Assembly (NCBI RefSeq): GCF_014650075.1
Contig: NZ_BMUG01000007.1
Coordinates: forward strand, 248,001 to 312,000
DNA from: Streptomyces microflavus
Lineage (GTDB): Bacteria > Actinomycetota > Actinomycetes > Streptomycetales > Streptomycetaceae
Length of the DNA stretch: 64,000 nucleotides
Reading direction: 5' to 3'
Shown here: one piece after another, positions 54,242-62,341 of the stretch
How positions within the stretch are numbered: the first letter of the stretch is position 1
How the letters are laid out: each line of letters begins with the position of its first letter
The notes under the pieces: model-generated
The model's database searches: none
Seen by the model: the letters and a program-made list of their open reading frames with translations, nothing else
What the model was told of the DNA's origin: nothing
Position numbers and translations under genes: made by a program

Positions 54242-55138
54242 GTGACCCTGGACCTGCACAAGCTGGAACACCTCGTCGCCGTAGCGGAGGAGGGCGGGTT
54301 CACCCGGGCGGCCGAGCGGCTGCACCTCAGCCAGCAGGCGCTGAGCACCTCGATCCGCACCCTTGAGCGGTACGTCGGCGTCCAGCTCCTGGTCCGGGGC
54401 CACCAGCACGTCGCACCCACCCCCGCAGGTCAGGCCCTCATCGACGACGCCCGCGCGCTCCAGGCCCAGGCCCACGCCGCCCTGGAGCGCGCCCGGCGCG
54501 TCGGCCGGGGCCAGGCCGGGCACCTGCGCATCGGCCACACGCCCGCCGTCACCGCCGAAGAGGTCGTCGACCTGCTGACCCGCGCCCGTACGGAGGAGCA
54601 GGGCATACAGGCCCACGTACGCCAGCTCTTTCCCGACGAGCTGCGCGACCAGCTCCTCACGGGCGCCTGCGACCTGGGGCTCAGCCGGTCCATGCCCGCC
54701 GACACGGGCCTCACCCGCGCCCGGATCGCCGAACACCGCCTCCGGGTCGCCGTCCCCGCCGGCCACCCGCTCGCCGCGCACCCCACGGTGGCCCTGGGCG
54801 ACCTGAGCGGGGAACCGCTCACGGTGTGGGGCGAGTCCGGCTCGTCCGCGTACACGGACCTCCTGATCGGCCTGTGCCGCCAGGCGGGCGTGGAACCCGA
54901 CACCCAGCGCAACCCGGTGCAGGGCACGCCGCCCATCACCGCCGTCAGCGCGACCGGCCGCATCGCCTTCGTCACCGCACCCCCGGGCCCGGCGGCGGGC
55001 GGTGCGGCCCAGGTCATCGACCTGGACCCGCCGGTCCACGTACCGGTCCACGCGCTGTGGCCCGCGCACACGACCTGCCGGGACCGGGACGTCTTCCTCA
55101 GCCGGGCGGGGGATTTTCCCGGGGGGTCCGCCGGGTGA
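54242..55138 (+). CDS. LysR-family transcriptional regulator
   Basis: A 298-residue LTTR. The N-terminal winged helix reads LHKLEHLVAVAEEGGFTRAA, ERLHLSQQALSTSIRTLERY, VGVQLLVRG, and is followed by a linker helix and two alpha/beta effector subdomains (GHLRIGHTPAV onward). The GTG at 54242 follows GGGAGAA. It starts 38 bases after the SDR stop on the same strand, an unusual codirectional rather than divergent layout, so it may be coexpressed with the gene it controls. The effector is unknown. Confidence 0.93.
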   Translation: MTLDLHKLEHLVAVAEEGGFTRAAERLHLSQQALSTSIRTLERYVGVQLLVRGHQHVAPTPAGQALIDDARALQAQAHAALERARRVGRGQAGHLRIGHTPAVTAEEVVDLLTRARTEEQGIQAHVRQLFPDELRDQLLTGACDLGLSRSMPADTGLTRARIAEHRLRVAVPAGHPLAAHPTVALGDLSGEPLTVWGESGSSAYTDLLIGLCRQAGVEPDTQRNPVQGTPPITAVSATGRIAFVTAPPGPAAGGAAQVIDLDPPVHVPVHALWPAHTTCRDRDVFLSRAGDFPGGSAG

Positions 55139-55270
55139 CGCGGGGCCCCGGTCCGCTGGACGCGTGCCCGAGGCCGCCGTCGTCCGACGTGCGGCGGAGC
55201 ACCCGCCGACAGAGACTCGGTGAGGATCCCCGGGAATCCCCGTTCCCGGACGCACCAGAGGAGGAACACC

Positions 55271-55597
55271 ATGACCACATCGATCAGCGACCCGGTGGTG
55301 GAGAGGTTCGTCGCCGCCGTCAACGCGGGGGACGAGACCGCCTTCACCGCCGTCCTCACCGAGGACGCCACGATGTCCGACGACGGCAGCGAACGGGATC
55401 TGGCCGCCTGGACGGAGAAGGAGATCTTCTCCCCGAAGGCGAACGGCCGCATGAAGATCGTCGAAGCCTCGGACGACGGCCGCACCCTCGTCGTCGACTA
55501 CACGAACGACACCTGGGGCACGATGCGGACGCGCTGGGTCTTCACGGTCACCGGCGACCGCATCAGCCGCTTCGAGACGGGCCAGGCGCCGGCCTGA
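55271..55597 (+). CDS. SnoaL/NTF2-like small protein
   Basis: A 108-residue protein of the NTF2-like fold: VVERFVAAVNAGDETAFTAV, LTEDATMSDDGSERDL, then beta strands TLVVDYTNDTWGTMR and WVFTVTGDRISRFETGQ. Such domains serve as small hydrolases, isomerases or binding modules. The ATG follows GAGGAAC. It converges on an ECF41 sigma gene, whose C-terminal domain has a related fold. Confidence 0.85.
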   Translation: MTTSISDPVVERFVAAVNAGDETAFTAVLTEDATMSDDGSERDLAAWTEKEIFSPKANGRMKIVEASDDGRTLVVDYTNDTWGTMRTRWVFTVTGDRISRFETGQAPA

Positions 55598-55602
55598 GCG
55601 CG

Positions 55603-55678
55603 CAGAGCCGTTCCTGCACGGTTCGCACGGCCCGCCTCAGCAGAGCCGTTCCTGCACGGCTCTCACGGCCCGCCTCAG
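55603..55678. repeat. Tandem 38-base direct repeat
   Basis: Two adjacent 38-base copies (55603-55640 and 55641-55678) differ at two positions. Each contains CAGAGCCGTTCCTGCACGG and CACGGCCCGCCTCAG. The second copy overlaps the stop codon of the sigma gene. Each copy carries inverted halves around CGTTCCTGCACG, so a role at the 3' ends of the convergent genes is possible. Confidence 0.8.
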
Positions 55679-56586
55679 CCGTCCCGCAGCCACGGCCGCA
55701 GCTTCTCCGGATTGCGGACCGCCCAGATCCGGGTGATCAGGCCGTCGCCGTCGACATCGAACGACGCCACGGTCATGACGGTGCCGCCCCGCCGGGCCAC
55801 CAGGCCCGGCGCACCGTTGACCGACCGCTCCAGGAGCTCAAGGCCGGGAGCCCGGTCGGCGATGGCGACCATGTACTGAGCGATGCGCGCACCGCCCTCG
55901 ATCGGACGCAGGACCGTACCGACCAGGCCGCCGCCGTCGGCGGTCATCACGGCGGCGGGGTCGAGGAGGTCGACGAGGGCCGCGATGTCCTTGCGCTCCC
56001 AGGCCTCCTTGACCCGCCGCACGGCTTCGGCGCGCCCGTCGCCCGCCACCGCGGCCGGTCCCGGTGCGTCGCGCACCCGCCGCCGGGCGGAGGCCGCGAG
56101 CTGCTTGCAGGCGGCGGGGGTCCGGCCGAGGATGGCGGCGATCTCGGCGAAGGGGTAGCGGAAGACGTCGTGCAGGACGAACGCCACCCGCTCGGCGGGC
56201 GTCATCGACTCCAGTACGACGAGCAGGGCCATGGCCACCGACTCGTCCAGGACCATCTGGTCGGCGGGGTCGCCGCCCTCGCTCACGAGTCCCCACTCGG
56301 CGCGGTCGGGCAGCGGATCGGGCAGCCACGCGCCGACATACCGCTCACGCCGGGCCCGCGCCGAGCCGAGTACGTCCAGACAGATGCGGCCGGTCACCGT
56401 CGTCAGCCAGCCGCCGGGGGAGAGGATCTCGTCCCGCCGGTTGCGCGGCAGCGCGTACCAGCGCGCGTAGGCCTCCTGCACGGCGTCCTCGGCCTCGGCC
56501 AGTGAACCGAGCAACCGATAGGCGACATTGATCAGTTGCCGCCGCTCACCGGCCACCGCGTCGATGCCCGCCCCCGCTGCCCCCAC
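55675..56586 (-). CDS. sigJ: ECF41-type sigma factor with SnoaL-like C-terminal domain (SigJ)
   Basis: A 303-residue sigma factor. Region 2 spans LINVAYRLLGSLAEAEDAVQ, EAYARWYALP and LTTVTGRICLDVLGSARARR. The ECF41 signature WLPDPLPD follows, and region 4 has LDESVAMALLVVLESMTPAE, RVAFVLHDVFRYPFAEIAAI, LGRTPAACKQLASAARRR-like QLAASARRRV. The C-terminal ~100 residues are an NTF2/SnoaL-like domain with DGGGL, FDVDGDGLITRIWAVRNPEKL, which in ECF41 factors controls activity in place of a separate anti-sigma factor. The divergent membrane gene and convergent SnoaL gene are possible targets. Confidence 0.93.
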   Translation of the reverse strand: MGAAGAGIDAVAGERRQLINVAYRLLGSLAEAEDAVQEAYARWYALPRNRRDEILSPGGWLTTVTGRICLDVLGSARARRERYVGAWLPDPLPDRAEWGLVSEGGDPADQMVLDESVAMALLVVLESMTPAERVAFVLHDVFRYPFAEIAAILGRTPAACKQLAASARRRVRDAPGPAAVAGDGRAEAVRRVKEAWERKDIAALVDLLDPAAVMTADGGGLVGTVLRPIEGGARIAQYMVAIADRAPGLELLERSVNGAPGLVARRGGTVMTVASFDVDGDGLITRIWAVRNPEKLRPWLRDG

Positions 56587-56682
56587 GCCCCCGCCTTACC
56601 TTTCGTACGCCCACGTCGTCGGACGGGTGAGACCTTATCGATCTACTGCTCCCCGGGCGGGGGCGGAACAGGGGACCGAGGC

Positions 56683-57084
56683 ATGGCCACCGAGACGACG
56701 ACGGCACACCACCACCGCTTCTCGTTCCTGCAGATCGCGATCGCACTGCAGACCCTGACCATCTTCGTCCAGGCGGTCTCCGCCGGACTGCTGTTCACCA
56801 CGACGTACGGGGAAGTGCTGCACGATGTCGGGGCGCGCGTGATGTACGGGGCGTCGATGCTGTACGTCCTCGCTGCGGTGCTGGCCTGGAAGCCGGGCGG
56901 GGGTTCGCCCCGGCCGATCGGGTACGCGACCGGCTTCCTGGCCCTGGCCTCCGCCCAGGTCGCGGTCGGCATCGCGCACCTACCGTCGGTCCATCTCCCC
57001 CTGGGCGTCCTGATGTTCGGCCTGAGCGTGCTGGCGCTGGCGCGACCGCCCCGCCCGGGACATCAGGTCCGGTCGATCCGGTAG
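56683..57084 (+). CDS. Four-helix membrane protein
   Basis: A 133-residue integral membrane protein with four hydrophobic segments (IAIALQTLTIFVQAVSAGLLF, YGASMLYVLAAVLAW, GYATGFLALASAQVAVGIAHL, LPLGVLMFGLSVLALA). The N-terminus is His/Thr-rich. Family not recognised. The ATG at 56683 follows AGGGGACCGAGG. Divergent from the ECF41 sigma gene, it may be one of its targets. The last 22 bases overlap the 3' end of the convergent acetyltransferase gene. Confidence 0.75.
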   Translation: MATETTTAHHHRFSFLQIAIALQTLTIFVQAVSAGLLFTTTYGEVLHDVGARVMYGASMLYVLAAVLAWKPGGGSPRPIGYATGFLALASAQVAVGIAHLPSVHLPLGVLMFGLSVLALARPPRPGHQVRSIR

Positions 57085-57596
57085 AGATAGTGGGCCCGGT
57101 CGTCGACGGGGTTGTCCGGCTCCATATCCCCCTCGGCGACCCGCAGCAGTCCGGCCTTCTCCAGAGCCCGCCAGGACGCCCGGTTGGCCGCGGACACGGG
57201 CACCAGAACACCAGGGGCGTCGGGATGCTCGTCCCAGATCGCCTGGACGGCCGACCGGATCATCTGCGGCCCGAGCCCACGGCCGACGAACTGCGGCTCA
57301 CCGATCAGGTAGTCGATGGTCATGGCCCCGGAAGGGACCTCGATCAGGGCGGCGACCTCCGCCAGATACTCGGGGTAGTCGGCCAGGCGGCACCGCTGCA
57401 CCAGCCCGAACGGGGTGCCGTCGAGGTGGGCGATCAGCTCCTCCGAAGGCTCCTCGCCCCGGAGGGAGGGCCCGAAGTCCCGTCGTACGGCCTCGATCGA
57501 GGTCTCATGGTTCCACCACCGGGCCACGTGCGGCTGCTCCAGCCAGGAGATCAGCAACGGGAAGTCGTCCTCGGTGAGCCGACGCCAGGTGATCAT
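57063..57596 (-). CDS. GNAT acetyltransferase (AAC(6')-like)
   Basis: A 177-residue GNAT. The opening LTEDDFPLLISWLEQPHVAR, then WWNHETSIEAVRRDF, and the acetyl-CoA motif YLIGEPQFVGRGLGPQMIRS, with the C-terminal NRASWRALEKAGL, match the branch that contains aminoglycoside 6'-N-acetyltransferases and siderophore or lysine acylases. Resistance cannot be inferred from sequence alone. The ATG at 57596 follows GGAGGG. Located 62 bases downstream of the NUDIX gene. Confidence 0.9.
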   Translation of the reverse strand: MITWRRLTEDDFPLLISWLEQPHVARWWNHETSIEAVRRDFGPSLRGEEPSEELIAHLDGTPFGLVQRCRLADYPEYLAEVAALIEVPSGAMTIDYLIGEPQFVGRGLGPQMIRSAVQAIWDEHPDAPGVLVPVSAANRASWRALEKAGLLRVAEGDMEPDNPVDDRAHYLYRIDRT

Positions 57597-57658
57597 CGGG
57601 GAACCCTCCTGCGGGACGCGGCGGCGGGAGCGGAGAGCCCCACCGCCACCGAGCCTAG

Positions 57659-58099
57659 CTACCCGGCCAGGAGGGCGCGCGTCTCGTCGCTGACGGCCGG
57701 CAGGTCGCCCCGGTCGGCCCAGATGGAGTCGTCGTGCTCGGTGAGGGCGACCGGCCCGGTGGCCCCGACGGTGACCGCGAAGGTGAACTGCCGTGTCCTG
57801 AGGCCGCTTCGTGAGGCGTAGTCGAAGCTCCCGGCGTGCCCGGTGACGCCGGTGACGGTGAGTCCGGTCTCCTCCAGAACCTCCCGGCACAGGGCATCCA
57901 CGAGCCGCTCCCCGGGGTCGACCCCGCCACTGGGCAGCTCCCACAGCCCCCCGAGAAAGTCGTCGGGCCGCCGCCTGAGCAGGAGCACCCGGCCGTCCTC
58001 GTCGGTGATGAGCGCGCCGACGACGTACTTCCCGATGCCGTCGCGGCGGGCTTCGGCCAGGAGGCTCTCGGCGAGGGGGCCGGGGAGGCGAGTGGTCAC
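57659..58099 (-). CDS. NUDIX hydrolase
   Basis: A 146-residue NUDIX hydrolase. The Nudix box runs GGVDPGERLVDALCREVLEE then TGL (G-x5-E-x7-REUxEExGU), with the metal-binding glutamates in REVLEE. Preceding strands (KYVVGALITDEDGRVLLLRR) and LGGLWELPSGG complete the fold. It should cleave a nucleoside diphosphate linked to another group; the substrate is unknown. The GTG start has a canonical AAGGAG site, making it among the best translated genes of this part. Confidence 0.93.
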   Translation of the reverse strand: MTTRLPGPLAESLLAEARRDGIGKYVVGALITDEDGRVLLLRRRPDDFLGGLWELPSGGVDPGERLVDALCREVLEETGLTVTGVTGHAGSFDYASRSGLRTRQFTFAVTVGATGPVALTEHDDSIWADRGDLPAVSDETRALLAG

Positions 58100-58217
58100 T
58101 TGGGCGGCTCCTTGTGGCGGGCACTCAACTTGGCAGACTGAGAACGGAGATACGGGCCAGGGGGAAGGCCCTGCTCATGATGCCGGACAGCACAACAGTG
58201 CGCGCCCCGCCCGACCA

Positions 58218-58239
58218 CTGTTTGCGCAAGCGCAAGCAG
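58218..58239. promoter_or_regulatory. Inverted repeat upstream of the ESX-like operon
   Basis: CTGTTTGCGC-AA-GCGCAAGCAG matches in 9 of 10 positions. It lies about 130 bases upstream of the GTG at 58368 and about 120 bases before the NUDIX start on the other strand. It is a candidate operator in the 268-base divergent region, which otherwise holds no gene. Confidence 0.45.
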
Positions 58240-58367
58240 CCACACCTGACTGGCGCTCCGATCAGCCATTCCCATGTCCGGAACCTGTTCCCGATCGCGT
58301 ACAGGTAAGCATTCTGCGTTAGCCTTTCGGGGCGCGGAAGCGGAACGCAGACAGACGGGGGAGTGTC

Positions 58368-58799
58368 GTGTCCCAATCGGAGCGCTGGCACGAGATGTTC
58401 GGGCCGGTCGGCGAGGAACCCGCGATGAGGCTAGCCTCGGCGGCTTCCGACCCCGGGGCGGGCGAGGGCGGAACCGGAGCCCTCAAGCACAGTAAGGGCC
58501 CTTGGACGAGCGCCGCCGGCACCGCCGGCGACCTGCGCACCAGGACGGAGACGAGCCGGTCGGCGCTGGGCCGCGGCCACGAGGGTGTCGAGGCGGGGGC
58601 CGCCGGTCTCAGCTCCGTCACGGCTCTCAAGGGCGTGCTGAGGTCCTGGGAGGACCGCCTCCAGGGTGTGCGGGACGAGTGTGACCAGCTCAAAGGGGCC
58701 CTGCTGGGGGTGGCCAAGGAGATGGGGGAGACGGAGACCGCGGTCGAGAGGTCCTTCAAGGGTGTCCGCGTCAGCGGCACGACGGATGAGCGGCGATGA
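58368..58799 (+). CDS. Helical ESX/WXG100-like small protein
   Basis: A 143-residue predicted helical protein. Residues ~50-135 form long helices (DLRTRTETSRSALGRGHEG, ALKGVLRSWEDRLQGVRDEC, DQLKGALLGVAKEMGETETA) in the style of WXG100/ESX helical hairpins, including a WED turn. The first 45 residues are disordered and Gly-rich. A GTG start follows GGGGGAG. The stop overlaps the start of the next gene by 4 bases (ATGA), so it is coupled to the hydrolase. A secretion partner or chaperone role is inferred from the operon. Confidence 0.65.
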   Translation: MSQSERWHEMFGPVGEEPAMRLASAASDPGAGEGGTGALKHSKGPWTSAAGTAGDLRTRTETSRSALGRGHEGVEAGAAGLSSVTALKGVLRSWEDRLQGVRDECDQLKGALLGVAKEMGETETAVERSFKGVRVSGTTDERR

Positions 58800-60604
58800 C
58801 CGCGACTCTCACGTGGCGGCTGCTGCGCGACCTCAAGACCTCCGAGTTCACGGAGGCGGGCGACAAGTGGCACGAGGTATCGGGCCGTTCGGCCTCCGAC
58901 CGCGTACGGGTCGACCGCGCGATGTCCGCGAAGCTCCGCGAGACCCAGGAGAGCGACTCCGCGGAGGCGGCCCTCGGCAGGCTCCGGCGCCTCAGCCGTA
59001 ACTTCCAGTACTTGCAGACCGAGTGCGGGCTCGTCCGTACCGCACTCAACGGACTCGCCGGCGATCTCGCCGAGCCTCAGAACCAGTTGAAGCGCGCACT
59101 CGCGGACGCCGCCGCCCTGAACTTCACCGTTCATGAGGACGGGTCCGTCAGCTACCCGGCTGTCGAGGTCGAAGATGCGACCGGGACGAAGCAGGAGGCG
59201 CCGGGCGGTAAGTCCCAGGGCAGCTCCCGCCTCCCGTTGGAACCGCCCGGCCCCGGCTCACAGGGGCAGCAGTCGCTGTACCCCGGCTACTCCGGCTTCA
59301 AGCCGGTGAACCCGAACGCGGCGCAGGCACAGGACGTGGCCGACCGTATCGCCCGAGCCGTGCGGTCCGCCGGGGAGATCGACGCCCGGTACGCGAAGAC
59401 CCTCAACGGCCTGAGGGCGGAGAAGGGCCTCGATGTCACGGCGGCCACGCTGAAGGACGTTGCCCGGGACACCGCCGACGTCCGCTCCACTGCCGGCATG
59501 CACCTTGCCGAAGACGTTCCGGAGGACAAGAGTCCCGCCGAGCGGAAGAAGTGGTGGGACGGACTGAACGACGAGCAGCGTCAGGAGTACCTGAAGGTCG
59601 CACCGGACCTGATCGGCGGGCTGGACGGAATTCCGGCGGTCGCCCGCGACGAGGCGAATCGCAACTACCTGCCGGTCCTCATGGACGAGATGGCGCGCCG
59701 GGGCGGCGACGATGCCAAGACCAAGCTCGACGCCCTCCGCATGATCCAGGGGAAACTGAGTGAGCCGAGCCACCCGCCCATGTTCCTTCTGGGTATCGGG
59801 GACGAGGGCAACGGCCGCGCGATCGTTTCGTATGGCAACCCCGATGCTTCCAGGAACGTCTCGGCCTACGTCCCCGGTCTCGGCACGAAGCTCAACGACG
59901 AGTTCGTCAAGGACACGATGAAGCGGGCTCAGGACACGGCTCTCGGGGCCCAGAGGGTGGATCCGTCCTCTGCCTCGATCATCTGGCTGGGCTACGACGC
60001 CCCGCAGAGCGTGGACGTGATGTCGGAGGGCGACGCGCAACGCGGTGCTCCGGCCTACAACCACTTCATGGCAGGCCTCTCGGCGACGAATGCGAACGAC
60101 GACCCCCATGTGACGGCAATCGGACACTCCTACGGCTCGCTTACTGTGGGCACGGCCGCCAAGGAGTCCGGCGGCATTCCGGGTGTCGATGATGTGATCC
60201 TGCTCGGCAGCCCCGGCGTGGACGCGCAGAAGGCGACGGAACTCGGCGTGGGCAAGGACCATGTGTTCGTCGGCGCCGCTGACAACGACCCGGTCACTCA
60301 CCTCCCGGCGAAGAGCGAGGTGGCGCTCGGCTGGGCGCTGGGAGGTCCAGTGGGCGTCAGGGTGGGACGTGACCTCTTCGACATCGGCGACGACGACCTG
60401 TACTTCGGCAAGGACCCGGCGAGTGAGGCGTTCGGAGCACAGCGCTTCCAGGTTGACGACGGGCCCAGGGTGGTCCGCGATGTCGGACTGTTCGACGCCC
60501 ACTCCAATTACTTCTCTCCGGAGAAGGACAGGGTGTCGGCGAACAACATCGCCAGGATCGTCGGTGGACGTTCTGAGGACATCGTGAGGGAGAACCACCG
60601 ATGA
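58796..60604 (+). CDS. DUF1023-type alpha/beta hydrolase with ESX-like N-terminus
   Basis: A 602-residue protein. The first ~100 residues are helical and resemble an ESX/WXG100 trailing region (SRNFQYLQTECGLVRTALNG, LAGDLAEPQNQLKRAL). A Pro/Gly linker follows (about 130-165). The C-terminal ~330 residues are an Abhydrolase_8/DUF1023 domain: VSAYVPGLGTKLND, IIWLGYDAPQ, the nucleophile elbow GHSYGS with Ser445, VDDVILLGSPGVD, DNDPVTHLP (acid) and FDAHSNYF (His). It is probably a lipase/esterase-type hydrolase. Overlapping starts on both sides tie it to its neighbours. This resembles effector architectures of type VII-like secretion, but no ESX core genes are in the window. Confidence 0.8.
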   Translation: MTATLTWRLLRDLKTSEFTEAGDKWHEVSGRSASDRVRVDRAMSAKLRETQESDSAEAALGRLRRLSRNFQYLQTECGLVRTALNGLAGDLAEPQNQLKRALADAAALNFTVHEDGSVSYPAVEVEDATGTKQEAPGGKSQGSSRLPLEPPGPGSQGQQSLYPGYSGFKPVNPNAAQAQDVADRIARAVRSAGEIDARYAKTLNGLRAEKGLDVTAATLKDVARDTADVRSTAGMHLAEDVPEDKSPAERKKWWDGLNDEQRQEYLKVAPDLIGGLDGIPAVARDEANRNYLPVLMDEMARRGGDDAKTKLDALRMIQGKLSEPSHPPMFLLGIGDEGNGRAIVSYGNPDASRNVSAYVPGLGTKLNDEFVKDTMKRAQDTALGAQRVDPSSASIIWLGYDAPQSVDVMSEGDAQRGAPAYNHFMAGLSATNANDDPHVTAIGHSYGSLTVGTAAKESGGIPGVDDVILLGSPGVDAQKATELGVGKDHVFVGAADNDPVTHLPAKSEVALGWALGGPVGVRVGRDLFDIGDDDLYFGKDPASEAFGAQRFQVDDGPRVVRDVGLFDAHSNYFSPEKDRVSANNIARIVGGRSEDIVRENHR

Positions 60605-61191
60605 GGCATGTCACGCGGACCATTCGCCTGGGCTGTGCGGTGGTCGTGGCCGGAGCGCTACTCGCCGGGTGCGGGCTGCCGCTCGGTACTAAGAACGGAC
60701 GGGGACCATTGGCAGACATGGACATGCAGGGCGCGGCGGAGCGTGCTGACGGAATGCTCTACGAGACGGTAGGGGCGCTCAAGCCGGAGATCGAATGGGT
60801 CCACCGCGCGACGACGACCGGCAGCTGTGACGTGACGCGGTACTGGACCGTGATGACGATCGTCTCCGAACAGCGCCGCGGGAACTTCCTGGGTGTGGTT
60901 GAGCGTTTCTGGAAGGCGAGCGGCTACCGGATCGACATGGTGAATCCGAGCAAGGAGATGCCTGAGGTCATCGCCACATCCAAGGACGGCTTCGGCATCA
61001 GCGTCATGTTCGGCTACAAGGGGCAGGCGTTCTTCGAGGTCACCAGCCCCTGTGTGGAAGAGTCGAAGGTGGCCGCGCCGTCGAAGGTGGCCAACGGCCG
61101 CGCGTACGAGGGTGAGATCCCGACCCCCAACGTCCGCTCCGACTTCTGGTCAGCCGAGACCCCGGCACCGGGCTCCACCCCCTCGCCCTGA
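60601..61191 (+). CDS. Lipoprotein coupled to the DUF1023 hydrolase
   Basis: A 196-residue lipoprotein: signal sequence LGCAVVVAGALLAGC with lipobox LAGC. The mature part (EWVHRATTTGSCDVTRYWTV, EQRRGNFLGVVERFWKASGY, FGISVMFGYKGQAFFEVTSP) has two Cys that could form a disulphide and is likely alpha/beta. It starts 4 bases before the hydrolase stop (ATGA). It may be an immunity protein or lipid-anchored cofactor of the hydrolase; no family is recognised. Ends with a Pro-rich tail. Confidence 0.75.
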   Translation: MRHVTRTIRLGCAVVVAGALLAGCGLPLGTKNGRGPLADMDMQGAAERADGMLYETVGALKPEIEWVHRATTTGSCDVTRYWTVMTIVSEQRRGNFLGVVERFWKASGYRIDMVNPSKEMPEVIATSKDGFGISVMFGYKGQAFFEVTSPCVEESKVAAPSKVANGRAYEGEIPTPNVRSDFWSAETPAPGSTPSP

Positions 61192-61253
61192 CCTCCAGGG
61201 GCGAGTGACGTCGGTAAGCGCCCTGCTTCGGGCGGCTACCCCGAGGCCCTTGT

Positions 61254-61493
61254 TCAGGAGGCGGCGAACTCCACGAAGGACGTCCAGGAGGTGGGGGAGA
61301 CGGCGAGCGCGGGGACGGTGAGGTCCTTGGAGTCGCGGATGTGGATGGTGTGGGGGCAGGTGGCGACCTCTACGCAGTCGCCGCCCTGGCTGCCGCTGTA
61401 GGTGGACTTGGACCAGGTGAGCGCCACCTCTACGCAGTCGCCGCCCTCGCTGCCGCTATAGCTGGACTTGAACCAGTGGAGGTCGGTACTCAT
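61254..61493 (-). CDS. DUF397 protein with an internal duplication
   Basis: A 79-residue DUF397 protein. The conserved DUF397 opening W-KSSYSGSEGGDCVEVA (residues ~7-23) is repeated immediately as W-SKSTYSGSQGGDCVEVA (about 27-44), then VRDSKDLTVPALAVSP-like IRDSKDLTVPAL and WTSFVEFA. The nucleotide sequences of the two halves are also alike (ACCTCTACGCAGTCGCCGCC twice). DUF397 genes normally stand beside XRE-DUF5753 genes in streptomycetes, as here: its ATG overlaps the regulator stop by 4 bases. Confidence 0.9.
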   Translation of the reverse strand: MSTDLHWFKSSYSGSEGGDCVEVALTWSKSTYSGSQGGDCVEVATCPHTIHIRDSKDLTVPALAVSPTSWTSFVEFAAS

Positions 61494-62317
61494 AGTTCCT
61501 CTGCCATCTTCTCGATCTTCTCCAGAGTCCTCTCCGGAGTGTATGCCTGGGCCCGCGTGACGCCATACTTGCCGAACAGGTTGCCCAGCTGCGGATGTTC
61601 GGTGACGAAGAAGCTGCCGCCCTGCCCCTCGATATAGGCGAGCTGCTGGCGCTTGTCGGTCTCCAGCAGGACGAACGGGCCGTCCAGCGCCGCGTGGTCC
61701 TCCCGGTCCGGGTCCATCAGCTGGATGCGCACGTGCCGCAACCGCGCCACCTCGGCGAGGTGGTGGAGCTGGGCCTTCATCACGCGACGGCCGCCGATCG
61801 GCCGGGTCAGCACGACCATCTCCAGGACGAAGCTGATGTCGGGCAGCGGCCTTCGGGACAGCAGCTTCTGCCGTTCGAGGCGCGCGGCCACCTTTGCCTC
61901 GATCTCGTCGTCGTCATAGGTCGGGTATCGGCTCGTGAAGACGGCCCGGGCGTACGCCTCCGTCTGGAGCAGACCGGGCATGACGTGGTTCTCGTACGAG
62001 TGCCGCGCCCACGCCTTCTCCTCCTCGTCCGCGAACGGCGTGAACCAGCCCGGCAGCGGATTGCGCTGCTTCGTCTGTTTCGGCGGCTTCGGTGCCGCGA
62101 CGATCAGTGCACCTTGTGCACCCAGCTCCTCGTCGGCCCGCTGCACGAAGACGCCCTTCGGCGGTCGCGCACCCCGTTCCACCATCGCCACTTGGGACTT
62201 GGAGTAGCCGATCCGCTTGCCCAACTGCTCCTGCGACAGGCCGGCCCGCTCGCGGAAGTGCCTGAGCAGCAGCCCGAACGTCTCGGCGCCGGTTTCGGCC
62301 TGATCACTGGAGTGCAC
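61490..62317 (-). CDS. XRE-family regulator with DUF5753
   Basis: A 275-residue helix-turn-helix regulator. The N-terminal HTH_3 domain reads FGLLLRHFRERAGLSQEQLG, KRIGYSKSQVAMVERGARPP. The C-terminal DUF5753 (WFTPFADEEEKAWARHSYEN, VMPGLLQTEAYARAVF, ISFVLEMVVLTRPIGG, then AYTPERTLEKIEKMAEEL) is typical of the WhiJ-like and BldB-associated regulators of Streptomyces. It controls the coupled DUF397 gene by analogy. GTG start. It is divergent from an unknown gene across 81 bases containing an inverted repeat. Confidence 0.92.
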   Translation of the reverse strand: MHSSDQAETGAETFGLLLRHFRERAGLSQEQLGKRIGYSKSQVAMVERGARPPKGVFVQRADEELGAQGALIVAAPKPPKQTKQRNPLPGWFTPFADEEEKAWARHSYENHVMPGLLQTEAYARAVFTSRYPTYDDDEIEAKVAARLERQKLLSRRPLPDISFVLEMVVLTRPIGGRRVMKAQLHHLAEVARLRHVRIQLMDPDREDHAALDGPFVLLETDKRQQLAYIEGQGGSFFVTEHPQLGNLFGKYGVTRAQAYTPERTLEKIEKMAEEL

Positions 62318-62341
62318 GGGTCACCTCGTATGTACACCACT

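Noticed and set aside
57063..57596. Aminoglycoside resistance gene
   Set aside because: The GNAT family branch is broad, and no residue visible here proves drug specificity.
58100..58367. Short frames on both strands before the ESX-like operon
   Set aside because: Neither has a ribosome site or recognisable protein; the region holds an inverted repeat and promoters.
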